From Bradyrhizobium algeriense (GTDB taxonomy: Bacteria > Pseudomonadota > Alphaproteobacteria > Rhizobiales > Xanthobacteraceae), in contig NZ_PYCN01000043.1 of the NCBI RefSeq assembly GCF_003062295.1, forward strand, positions 1 through 39,059: a stretch of DNA of 39,059 nt, written 5' to 3'. Both the position numbers and the translations under genes were made by a program. Below are positions 32,060 through 39,059 of this stretch, one piece after another; position 1 is the stretch's first letter; each line of letters opens with the position of its first letter. A model generated the notes under the pieces. The model saw nothing but the letters and a program-made list of their open reading frames with translations. It was not told where the DNA came from and searched no databases.

Positions 32060-32764
32060 TCACCAATTTTCGCGGAATGGCCGCAGTTCCGTAAGAAATG
32101 ACCAGGCCGATCGGTCCTGACCGTAGAGATGGTACAATTCGTCGGCGATGGCGGCAGGTTTGATGAAGAATTCATCCGGCTTGTCGCTCATCCGCGCGCG
32201 CATCCGGGGCGTGTCGATCACGGCGTCGATGAGAACATAGGAGACGTGGACGCCGAGAGGCCCCATGTCACGCGCGATCGACTCGGCCAATATACGCTGC
32301 GCCGCCTTTGTCGGAGCGAAGCCGGCAAAATTGGCCTTACCTCGGATCGAAGACGTGTTTCCGGTCACCAGGATCGCGCCCTTGCCGCGATCGATCATGT
32401 CAGGAGCCACTTCGCGTGCCAGGTACAACAAGCCCATCACATTGACCTCAAAATTGCCCTTCAGCATCTTCGGGTCGATCTCGCGAAAGCTCCCCCAGCC
32501 TCCTCCTACCGCGTTGTGGACCAGTATCTCGGCCGCACCGAAACGGCGCTTTACATCAGCGACGACGGCCCTCACCTGGCTCTCGTCAGAGACGTCGCAG
32601 GTCATCGCGTGCACATCGGGAAGCTCTTGCGCAAGGCGATTGATGAGTTCCGCCGAGCGAGCAAGCGCTATGATACGGAATCCGCCGGCAGAGAAGCGCT
32701 TGACGATGGCAGCTCCCGTGCCCGGCCCTACGCCAGTCACGATCGCGATCGGTTTCTCGGTCAT
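32060..32764 (-). CDS. Atypical SDR with Phe in place of the catalytic tyrosine
   Basis: The protein is 234 residues with GGGAG eight bases upstream. Cofactor loop TGVGPGTG (10-17), HNAVGG, GNTSSIRG, then Phe149-Ala-Pro-Thr-Lys153 where a classical SDR has Tyr-x3-Lys. The Trp/Arg-rich C-terminus (AWSFLTELRPFRENW) is shared with the plus-strand SDR at 28382. I know this subfamily to carry FAxxK widely. Whether it is a dehydrogenase is not settled from sequence. It lies 17 bases after the Mo-enzyme gene, so co-transcription is almost certain. Confidence 0.88.
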   Translation of the reverse strand: MTEKPIAIVTGVGPGTGAAIVKRFSAGGFRIIALARSAELINRLAQELPDVHAMTCDVSDESQVRAVVADVKRRFGAAEILVHNAVGGGWGSFREIDPKMLKGNFEVNVMGLLYLAREVAPDMIDRGKGAILVTGNTSSIRGKANFAGFAPTKAAQRILAESIARDMGPLGVHVSYVLIDAVIDTPRMRARMSDKPDEFFIKPAAIADELYHLYGQDRSAWSFLTELRPFRENW

Positions 32765-32781
32765 TTGCTGCTCCCTTTGAG

Positions 32782-35103
32782 CTATTGTCCGGCCGCGCGC
32801 ATATGAATTCGCTCAGACTGCGACTGATAGGCGGCAGCCTCGTGCGCGGGCACCAAGGCCAGACGAACCGCGACGTTCTTGTGGTAGGGCGTGCCCGCGA
32901 TGGGATCGCGGTTTCCGCTCTCGGTAAGCAGATTGATACGCGGCCCGTTGACAAGCCGCTCTCCGTCCGACGTGGGATATGCCTGACCGTAGCCGTGCGG
33001 CAGCGCCAGCTGGCCATTCCGCATGGCGTCATCGACCTTGCAGCGGACGACGAGCCGCCCGACCACCGACTCGACGGCGATCCAGTCACCATCCTTCGCG
33101 CCCAACGCGTTCAGGTCGCTCGAATTGATCAACATGGCGCCATCAGGATCGTCGCGACGCCACGCGGGATCGCGAAAGATCTGGTTGGCGTTGAACATGC
33201 GGCGGCCACCAGCCGCCAGCATGAACGGAAACTCCTTTGGCGCGCCCGCCGTTTGCGGATCGAGACGCGCGAGCCATTCCAGCATCTGCGGGATCGCCAA
33301 CCGAACCTTGCGATCCGAATGGTTGATCAATGACCAGACCTCGTCATAGTCGTGCCGGGTAACTGCGGTGCCCTGCCGTGTGGCCACGATAGTGTCGAAC
33401 AGGAGATCGCCGAGCTGATGATCCGTCACCTCGTCCGATGCGCCGATCGCCCGCCGCACCGCTTGCGGCGATCGCTTCGCGCAAGCCAACGCCGCGCCCC
33501 ACAACGGTGCCGCGGCCGCCGTGCCATCCGGAAGCGTCTGCCCGAGCGTGTGGTAGAGCACCAGGGCAGCGACTGCGCAGGGGTTTTCCGCGATGAAAGC
33601 ACGAAAGGCTGTGGCGAACTCGGCTCGCGAACGCCGCGCCGCCTCGCGCAGGGGCGCGAGTACATTGTCACCTGGCAGAAGCCCCAGGGCGATGGCAAGC
33701 CGTGTGTAGATCTCGGGCTCCGGCAAGGTGCCGGCGAGCGGCGGCAATACACCGGCGCGTACGTGAAAAAAATTCGTCGGAAATTCGAAGTTGAACAGGG
33801 TGAATTCGGCTTTCTCAAATTGTGAGGATGCCGGGAGAACGTAATGCGCGAGCCGTGCGGTTTCGGTCATCGCAACGTCGACCACAACGCATAGGTCGAG
33901 CGAGCGCAGCGCGCGCTCCACGGCCTCGGTGTTTGCGGCCGTGTTGGCGGGATTGGAACTGTCGATCCAGGCGCAACGTAACCGTTCAGGATGGTCCTTG
34001 AGCACCGCTTCGGGGAAAATGTTGGGCGGCAACAGGCCCCCAATAACTGCGTCGCCGGTCGGTGCGAATGTCTGGTTCGGAGAATTTCCCCATAGCGGTT
34101 GAAGCCAGCTATGCAGTTGGTTGGTACCTTTGCGGCCGAAATTGCCGGAAAGCATGATCAGAAGCTTTTCGAGATAGGAGTTGAGCGTCGAGTTGATACC
34201 TTGCTGGATGCCAAGCTCGACCCGGACCACCATGGCCTTCGCCGCCACGATCATCGCGGCGCAACGCTCCAGGTCCGCGATCGAGATATCGGCGGCGGCA
34301 GCCCATTCTTCAACGGGGATGTTCAGCAATGCCTGCCTCACTTCCGCGAACCCGATCGTGTGCTCCTCAATGAACGCGTGGTCGATCCGGTCAGACCGGA
34401 CAAGCGTGGCCAGCAGCGCGCCAAGGAGAAACGTGTCGGCACCGGGACGAACCGCGAGATGCAGATCCGCCATTTCGGCGGTTTCGGTCCGCCGGGGATC
34501 AATGACGATCAGCTTACGTGCGGGATCCTTGCGGATTTGATTGAGATGATCGCGCGCATTCGGGAAGCCGTGCGCGATCCAGGGATTTGCACCGATGACC
34601 AGCAGGAGATCGCAATGATGTACGTCTTCGGCGGTGTGGCACGTCTGGCTGCCGAACATGTGACCATTGACCCAGAAGTCGCCGGTTTTTTCCTGCGAAA
34701 GGGCGTTGAAGACGCTGCGCGAACCCAGCGCGCGCATCAATCCACTGGCGTAGGCGCCGCCGGCGTGGTTGCCCTGCCCGCCACCGCCGTAAAGGGCGAT
34801 ACTCTTGCCGCCATGCTTGTCGACGATGTCTCGCAGCCGCTCCGCTATTTCTGCGATCGCCACGTCCCACGCGATTTCGTCAAAGCCGCCGTCCGCGCGG
34901 CGACGCAGCGGGGTCGTGAGCCGATCCCTGTGATGCGCATAATATGGAATCCTGGTCGCCTTGTTGCACAGATAGCCCTGTGATTTCGGGCTCGAACGGT
35001 CGCCCCGTACTTTCTCGAGGCGCCCGTCATTCACCAGGACTTCGATTCCGCAATTGATGTAACACAGGTTGCAGGCCGTCTTAAGCCACTTGCCGGCCGT
35101 CAT
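32782..35103 (-). CDS. Molybdopterin (bis-MGD) oxidoreductase, DMSO-reductase superfamily
   Basis: The protein is 773 residues. AAGGGAGGT lies just before the ATG. A [4Fe-4S] site is formed by Cys11, Cys14, Cys18 and Cys46 (CNLCYINC...GYLC). Domain order is Fe-S, molybdopterin core, and a C-terminal dinucleotide-binding domain (from about residue 650: LAAGGRRMFNANQIFR, DGDWIAVES). Cys155 in SQTCHTAED aligns with the Mo/W ligand position of formate dehydrogenase-like enzymes (Sec/Cys followed by His). There is no Tat signal, so it is cytoplasmic. No partner Fe-S, membrane or flavin subunit is adjacent, which is unusual. The gene sits between TetR and an atypical SDR. Substrate unknown. Confidence 0.92.
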   Translation of the reverse strand: MTAGKWLKTACNLCYINCGIEVLVNDGRLEKVRGDRSSPKSQGYLCNKATRIPYYAHHRDRLTTPLRRRADGGFDEIAWDVAIAEIAERLRDIVDKHGGKSIALYGGGGQGNHAGGAYASGLMRALGSRSVFNALSQEKTGDFWVNGHMFGSQTCHTAEDVHHCDLLLVIGANPWIAHGFPNARDHLNQIRKDPARKLIVIDPRRTETAEMADLHLAVRPGADTFLLGALLATLVRSDRIDHAFIEEHTIGFAEVRQALLNIPVEEWAAAADISIADLERCAAMIVAAKAMVVRVELGIQQGINSTLNSYLEKLLIMLSGNFGRKGTNQLHSWLQPLWGNSPNQTFAPTGDAVIGGLLPPNIFPEAVLKDHPERLRCAWIDSSNPANTAANTEAVERALRSLDLCVVVDVAMTETARLAHYVLPASSQFEKAEFTLFNFEFPTNFFHVRAGVLPPLAGTLPEPEIYTRLAIALGLLPGDNVLAPLREAARRSRAEFATAFRAFIAENPCAVAALVLYHTLGQTLPDGTAAAAPLWGAALACAKRSPQAVRRAIGASDEVTDHQLGDLLFDTIVATRQGTAVTRHDYDEVWSLINHSDRKVRLAIPQMLEWLARLDPQTAGAPKEFPFMLAAGGRRMFNANQIFRDPAWRRDDPDGAMLINSSDLNALGAKDGDWIAVESVVGRLVVRCKVDDAMRNGQLALPHGYGQAYPTSDGERLVNGPRINLLTESGNRDPIAGTPYHKNVAVRLALVPAHEAAAYQSQSERIHMRAAGQ

Positions 35104-35119
35104 GGTGACCTCCCTTATG

Positions 35120-35743
35120 TTATGATTTTTCGCAGCGCATCGCCTTTATGGTTCTTCGCTGCGGCTTCCGAATCCGGCCACCGGCGGTCCTGCGTCCCGC
35201 ATCGAGGATGCGGTCGGAAAGTTTCCCCGCGCCGACGGCACGCGACAGCACGATCGATCCCACCATGGTTGCGATAGCGCCCGTCGCGATTTGGCAGGCC
35301 TGTCGAGGTGGCTCACCGGGAAGCAACTCGACAAGGGCATCGATCATCTTCTCCAGTTTGGAAGCCAGGGCCTGCTGCTCGCTCGGGCTCGATCGCGCGA
35401 CATCGACGGCCAGGGTTGGAAGCGCGCAACCGTGTTTAGGATTGTCGCGATGCCGGGGACTAAGATAATCGGCGATCAACGCCTCGAAGCGCTCCCCGTT
35501 GGCCTTGTCGTTGGTCAGTTTTTTCCACCGCTCGGTGGTCTGGTCCATTGCAAAGGCGATCGCCTCGCTGACAAGCGCGGCGCGTGAATCGAAATGGTTA
35601 TAGAAGCCGCCGTGCGTCAGACCCGCGAGCTTCATCAAGTCGACAACACTGAGCCCTTTGGCACCCTTTAGGCGCAAACCGTAGGAGGCATTTTCAACGA
35701 TCCGACTGTGGGTTTGACGCCTGTGGTCTTCTACGTATCGCAT
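35120..35743 (-). CDS. TetR-family transcriptional regulator
   Basis: The protein is 207 residues from the ATG at 35743 (GGAG seven bases before). The longer frame to 35836 lacks a ribosome-binding site and would add a non-TetR tail. The N-terminal helix-turn-helix reads KGAKGLSVVDLMKLAGLTHGGFYNHFDSRAALV, typical of the TetR group with HGGFYxHF. The C-terminal half resembles the YfiR/TetR_C ligand domain. It lies 16 bases ahead of the Mo-enzyme gene and diverges from the thiolase gene. A perfect palindrome between them is the likely operator, giving joint control of both units. Confidence 0.88.
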   Translation of the reverse strand: MRYVEDHRRQTHSRIVENASYGLRLKGAKGLSVVDLMKLAGLTHGGFYNHFDSRAALVSEAIAFAMDQTTERWKKLTNDKANGERFEALIADYLSPRHRDNPKHGCALPTLAVDVARSSPSEQQALASKLEKMIDALVELLPGEPPRQACQIATGAIATMVGSIVLSRAVGAGKLSDRILDAGRRTAGGRIRKPQRRTIKAMRCEKS

Positions 35744-35865
35744 TGCCACTCCGTGCAAGGTCCTAAGGTGATCGGCTGCACAACCCGTCACCATCCCTTC
35801 GAAGCAATTCTGGAACCGCGCTTCCTTGAAGGTCACGGCAACATTTCATTGCAATGCTGGCTATC

Positions 35866-35887
35866 TTATATGACTATCATCATATAA
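35866..35887. promoter_or_regulatory. Perfect palindrome between tetR and thiolase
   Basis: TTATATGA (35866-35873) and TCATATAA (35880-35887) are exact reverse complements around CTATCA. The dyad ends 27 bases before the thiolase ATG and lies 122 bases from the TetR start. The size and AT-rich form fit a TetR-family operator. Confidence 0.65.
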
Positions 35888-35914
35888 CAACACCTATCAA
35901 CAGGAGAGTTTGCC

Positions 35915-37111
35915 ATGGCCGCTGCTTCCGACCCCGTCGTCATCCTTTCCGCCGCCCGCACGCCGCTCGGCCGCTTCATGGGCGAGCTATCGCCTCTCAG
36001 CGCCCACAAGCTCGGCTCCCACGTGATCGGCGCGGCGCTGGAACGGGCCAAGCTTGCGCCCGAGCGGATCGATGAGGTTTTCATGGGCAACGTATTGCCG
36101 GCCGGACAAGGTCAGGCACCGGCGCGCCAGGCTGCCCGCGGCGCTAAATTACCGGATGCCACCGGCGCCACCACCATCAACAAGGTTTGCGGTTCCGGCA
36201 TGAAGGCGACCATGCTGGCCCATGACATCATCAATGCGGGCTCGGCCTCGATCGTGCTGTCGGGTGGCATGGAGAGCATGAGCAATGCACCCTATCTGCT
36301 GGCCAAGGCGCGCGGCGGTTACCGCGCCGGGCATGACCGCATCATCGATCACATGATGATGGATGGGCTGGAGGACGCCTATGAGACCGGCCGCTCGATG
36401 GGCGATTTCGGTGAGGCCACCGCGGAAGCCTATCAGTTCACCCGGAAGGACCAGGACGCCTACGCGATGGAGACCTTGACCCGCGCCCGCAAGGCGGTCG
36501 AAGGTGGCGCATTCAAAGCCGAGATCGCGCCGATCACACTGACCGAAAGGGCCGGGCCGCGGATCATCGCGAACGACGAACATCCGCTAAAAGTGGACCC
36601 GGCCAAGATTCCCGGATTGAAAGCCGCGTTCCGTGCCAACGGCACCATCACGCCGGCCGCCTCCTCCGCCAATGCCGACGGCGCCGCGGCGCTCATTCTC
36701 GCAAAGCGCTCGCTCGCGGATCGCGACGGCCTTCCCGTACTGGCCGAGATCAAGGGCCACGCCACCCACAGCCAGGAGCCGCAATGGTTCACCACGGCAC
36801 CGATCCCGGCCATTCGCAAGCTCCTGGATAAGGTCGGTTGGAGCGTCGGCGATGTCGATCTGTTCGAGATCAACGAAGCCTTCGCCGTGGTAGCGATGGC
36901 GGCGCAGAAGGATCTCGGCATCCCCCGCGAGAAGCTAAACGTCAATGGTGGCGCCTGCGCGCTCGGTCATCCCATCGGCGCCACCGGCGCGCGATTGATC
37001 GTGACGCTGCTGCATGCGCTGGAGGCGCAGAACCTCAAACGCGGTGTTGCCGCGTTATGCATCGGTGGTGGTGAAGCCACCGCCATCGCTATCGAGCGGA
37101 TCGTCCGATAG
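35915..37111 (+). CDS. Acetyl-CoA C-acetyl/acyltransferase (thiolase)
   Basis: The protein is 398 residues, with CAGGAGAG before the ATG. Thiolase residues are all visible: nucleophile Cys92 (NKVCGSGMK), His352 (GGACALGHPIGATG), Cys382 (ALCIGGGEA) and the NEAFA motif. It condenses two acetyl-CoA or cleaves 3-ketoacyl-CoA. The biosynthetic (PhaA/AtoB-like) and degradative types cannot be separated here, but the context of CoA-ester catabolism favours cleavage. It is probably repressed by the divergent TetR protein. The YCII gene follows after 100 bases. Confidence 0.95.
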   Translation: MAAASDPVVILSAARTPLGRFMGELSPLSAHKLGSHVIGAALERAKLAPERIDEVFMGNVLPAGQGQAPARQAARGAKLPDATGATTINKVCGSGMKATMLAHDIINAGSASIVLSGGMESMSNAPYLLAKARGGYRAGHDRIIDHMMMDGLEDAYETGRSMGDFGEATAEAYQFTRKDQDAYAMETLTRARKAVEGGAFKAEIAPITLTERAGPRIIANDEHPLKVDPAKIPGLKAAFRANGTITPAASSANADGAAALILAKRSLADRDGLPVLAEIKGHATHSQEPQWFTTAPIPAIRKLLDKVGWSVGDVDLFEINEAFAVVAMAAQKDLGIPREKLNVNGGACALGHPIGATGARLIVTLLHALEAQNLKRGVAALCIGGGEATAIAIERIVR

Positions 37112-37211
37112 CACCAGGAGCTTCCGCAAGCAGACAAATGCACCCGATTGATCGCTCATGTCGCGACATAGCCAACTGGATCAGCGTACCTCTTTCCCCA
37201 AGGAGCGAAGG

Positions 37212-37523
37212 ATGAAGTTCTATCTTTGCAAGTATATCCCGCCGCGCGCGGATTTCCTCGCGACCATGACTGCCGAAGAAAGCAAATGGATGAAGCAGCA
37301 CGGAGATTTCTTGAATAACCTACTCGACAAGGGACTGATCGTGGCCCACGGCCCCGTGATGGACCCAAGCGGCGGTTATGGCGTGTCGCTCTACCAGATT
37401 TCCGATGATCAGGACATCGCGACAATCACCTCGGAAGACCCCATCGTGAAGAACGGCGCCGGCAGCTACGAGCATTACCCCATGCTTCACTTGAAATCGC
37501 GGGTGACAGCTCCACCCAGCTGA
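37212..37523 (+). CDS. YCII-domain protein
   Basis: The protein is 103 residues. AAGGAG and GAAGG precede the ATG at 37212. It has a dimeric ferredoxin-like (YCII) pattern: MKFYLCKYIPPRADFLATMT, HGDFLNNLLDKGLIVAHGPVMDPSGGYGVSLYQI, then EDPIVKNGAGSYEHYPML. YCII proteins are small alpha/beta barrels, some lactone- or dehalogenation-related, most of unknown role. The conserved His-Asp pair sites appear present (HG-DF and HGPVMD). It is co-oriented with the thiolase. Confidence 0.85.
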   Translation: MKFYLCKYIPPRADFLATMTAEESKWMKQHGDFLNNLLDKGLIVAHGPVMDPSGGYGVSLYQISDDQDIATITSEDPIVKNGAGSYEHYPMLHLKSRVTAPPS

Positions 37524-37610
37524 TGGCACGAGCGGCGAACGAGGCTTAGCCGACCTTCCACAATCACTCGCCAGCAGCGCACTGTTGCAAGGTAACTCCG
37601 GACCACATTC

Positions 37611-37676
37611 ATGACGACCGCATTGATTACCGGCGCGTCGAGTGGGATAGGCGCAGTCTACGCGCGCCGTTTTCAC
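37611..37676 (+). pseudogene. N-terminal stub of an SDR gene
   Basis: The 22 codons from 37611 read MTTALITGASSGIGAVYARR plus two more residues, the exact start of a short-chain dehydrogenase with its TGASSGIG loop. After 37676 the SDR sequence stops and the frame continues only as unrelated residues antisense to the flavin reductase gene. The junction marks a deletion or rearrangement that left the 5' end of a lost gene. Confidence 0.75.
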
Positions 37677-37701
37677 ATGCCGTCATCCGTTCTCCCTCTG
37701 A

Positions 37702-38355
37702 TCAGGTGCCGTGAAATTCCGGTTTGCTGCTGCCAGCCGGACGCTTCATCTCGAACATGTTCTCCGTCTTGACCTCGAGGTAATCTCCACCACGGCCGGC
37801 GCGCAGTATGGGACGCGCAAGTGCAGTGTTGTAGACGCCGTCCTCGATCAAGGACTTGTCGATGTATACCGCGACGACCTCGCCGAGTACGAACCATCCT
37901 TCGACCTTCTCACCGCGCGCATTCGCCAACTGAGAGACCTCGACGACCTTGCATTCCATAGCGGCCCTGCTCTCGCCTACCCGCGGCACAGCGACGTGGC
38001 GCCCGGGTATTGGCGTCAGCCCTGCTGCTTCGAACTCGCTCACGCCGTGATCGAGAGGTGTCGCCGTCACGTTCATGCGCTCGCCCAGATCCATCGTAAC
38101 CAGATTCCAGACGAATTCGCGGGTCTCGCTGACGTTCTTTACGGTGTCCTTCCACGAAATTGAGGAGAACCCGATTATCGGAGGGTCGTAGAGAAACGCG
38201 TTGAAGAAGCTGTATGGAGCGAGATTCAGTTGACCAGCCGCATTGCGCGACGAAATCCAGCCAATCGGACGCGGCGCGACAATCGCGTTGAATGGATTAT
38301 GTCTGAGCCCGTGCCCCTGCGAAGGCTCGTAGTAATGGAAGTCGGTCAGATCCAT
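37702..38355 (-). CDS. Flavin reductase-family (FMN-binding split-barrel) protein
   Basis: The protein is 217 residues from the ATG at 38355, with AAGGGG six bases upstream. An earlier in-frame ATG at 38388 lacks a site. The FMN-binding split barrel is evident: NPFNAIVAPRPIGWISSRNAAG, NLAPYSFFNAFLYDPPIIGFSS, TREFVWNLVT and GRHVAVPRVGESRAAMECKVVE. The family includes flavin reductases and flavin-binding proteins that supply FMNH2 to oxygenases. It lies next to the flavin-dependent nitronate monooxygenase remnant on the same strand, so the two were probably partners or co-transcribed before the insertion. Confidence 0.88.
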   Translation of the reverse strand: MDLTDFHYYEPSQGHGLRHNPFNAIVAPRPIGWISSRNAAGQLNLAPYSFFNAFLYDPPIIGFSSISWKDTVKNVSETREFVWNLVTMDLGERMNVTATPLDHGVSEFEAAGLTPIPGRHVAVPRVGESRAAMECKVVEVSQLANARGEKVEGWFVLGEVVAVYIDKSLIEDGVYNTALARPILRAGRGGDYLEVKTENMFEMKRPAGSSKPEFHGT

Positions 38356-38471
38356 GAATTCCCCTTCCGCGAGACTGCCGAAGGCCATCCATCGCTGGTC
38401 AATCGAGCTTCACCATAACAATCACCGCACGCACAACCGAGCGTGGGCATAGCCCTCGTTAGAACATCCGG

Positions 38472-38933
38472 CTACGCGATCGCCCGGGCGACAGCCGGCC
38501 TTTGCTCGGCGCCATCGAGGAAACCAGTCAGGCGTTGACGGATGATTCCCTCTGCATCCGCCATGATGCGATCGATCAGTTCCTTCACAGTCGGGATGTC
38601 GCGAATGAGGCCTGCGACCATCCCGCAGCTCCAGGCGCCCGCGTCCATATCGCCGTCGATCATCACCTTGGGATAGACGCCCGCCACCTGGTTGTGGATG
38701 TCGTCGATTTTCAGGCTCTTGCCTTTCTCACGTTCAATCTCGAGCAGGTTCTCGACGCCTTTATTGTTCAAGACCCGCTCGGTATTCCGGAGCGCCCGCA
38801 TGACCAGGCGCGTGTCGAGCTCCGATGCTTTCACCAGCGCATCCTTGACGTTCTGGTGCACCGGCGCTTCCTTGGTGGCGATAAAGCGCGTGCCCATGTT
38901 CATGCCGGCGGCCCCCATCGCCAGCGCCGCAAC
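38472..38933 (-). pseudogene. Nitronate monooxygenase (NMO/2-nitropropane dioxygenase family), C-terminal fragment
   Basis: About 154 residues remain. The fragment begins VAALAMGAAGMNMGTRFIATKEAPVH, which is the phosphate-binding loop after the TIM-barrel strand in NMO proteins (usually preceded by GRGL). The C-terminal helices (DTRLVMRALRNTERVLNN, GMVAGLIRDIPTVKELIDRI) are intact. The first half, with the FMN N-terminal site and the catalytic residues, is missing because an IS1182-family element begins at 38934. An internal ATG at 38918 could start a truncated product, but it would lack activity. Confidence 0.85.
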
Positions 38934-39059
38934 TAGGAGCCTGTCCGAGTAATCGGATTTTTCTCGACGAAGAACAAGCGTCGTGATTCAAACGGTGGAT
39001 GAGCAAGACATTTCGTCCTTGGGACGTTGATCAGGTTTGGCTGCTGCCGCCATCGATCC
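38934..39059. mobile_element. Left end of an IS1182-family insertion sequence
   Basis: Gene-like sequence of the NMO stops at 38933. From there TAGGAGCCTGTCCGAGTAAT runs into the transposase leader, and the transposase starts at 38999. The tip is probably an inverted repeat, but its partner is outside the window. Insertion broke the NMO gene between codons for Leu and Val of the GRGL-VAAL segment. Confidence 0.7.
38999..39059 (+). CDS. IS1182-family transposase, N-terminal end only
   Basis: The first 20 codons read MSKTFRPWDVDQVWLLPPSI and run off the right edge. I recognise this as the conserved N-terminus of IS1182-family DDE transposases (RPWDxDQxxLLPPS). Only the start is visible, so integrity cannot be judged. 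Confidence 0.85.
   Translation, partial: MSKTFRPWDVDQVWLLPPSI

Noticed and set aside
34099..34983. 294-codon plus-strand open frame
   Set aside because: Antisense to the Mo-enzyme core; no motif; typical GC-skew artefact.
1..39059. Composite transposon bounded by the two insertion sequences
   Set aside because: The ends belong to different families (IS5 and IS1182), and the interval contains core respiratory genes, so joint mobilisation is not supported.

Overview
This looks like a high-GC alphaproteobacterial chromosome segment, most probably from Bradyrhizobium or a close Nitrobacteraceae relative. The evidence is a complete fixNOQP cbb3 oxidase operon behind an FNR/FixK2-type box, two orphan Bug-family (TctC-like) receptors, small proteins and an intergenic palindromic repeat of the kind common in that group, and strong third-position GC bias that produces long antisense shadow frames. 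The assignment rests on remembered family features, not on a database search. No tRNA, rRNA or CRISPR array was seen.

Layout: (1) 1-225, the end of an IS5-family element whose tip abuts a palindromic repeat. (2) 296-4101, three small hypothetical genes, a secreted trypsin-like protease and a Bug receptor. (3) 4437-11512, a cbb3 oxidase and assembly operon: fixN-fixO-fixQ-fixP, a small membrane protein, a DUF2189 membrane protein, fixI and fixS. The usual fixG and fixH are absent. (4) 11592-16092, a surface-related group: a TPR protein and a FecR-domain protein on the minus strand, divergent from a VCBS-repeat protein whose repeats gain cysteines from N- to C-terminus. (5) 16141-18932, a second Bug receptor divergent from dgoK-dgoA, the last two steps of the De Ley-Doudoroff galactonate pathway, with twin palindromes between them.

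(6) 19351-38933, a large acyl-CoA/redox catabolic region. A minus-strand set (acyl-CoA synthetase, ABC substrate-binding protein, Old Yellow Enzyme, crotonase, SDR) is followed by an HxlR regulator divergent from a plus-strand set (AcuI/YhdH-type reductase, DUF2147 protein, atypical SDR, alpha/beta hydrolase, zinc-less MDR reductase). That set converges on a minus-strand set (TetR, stand-alone Mo/W-bis-MGD oxidoreductase, second atypical SDR, crotonase), which is itself divergent from a thiolase and a YCII-domain protein. A flavin reductase-family protein and a nitronate monooxygenase remnant follow. The remnant is cut by an IS1182-family element that runs off the right edge.

The catabolic region probably activates a carboxylic acid to its CoA thioester and oxidises or reduces it through crotonases, SDRs, flavin and MDR reductases and a thiolase. 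Its substrate cannot be read from the sequence. Four of its promoter regions carry distinct palindromes, and three gene remnants (MaoC, SDR, nitronate monooxygenase) show that it has been rearranged. The best candidates for something undescribed are the Mo-enzyme/atypical-SDR cluster, the cysteine gradient in the VCBS protein, and the cbb3 operon in which two other membrane proteins occupy the place of FixG and FixH.
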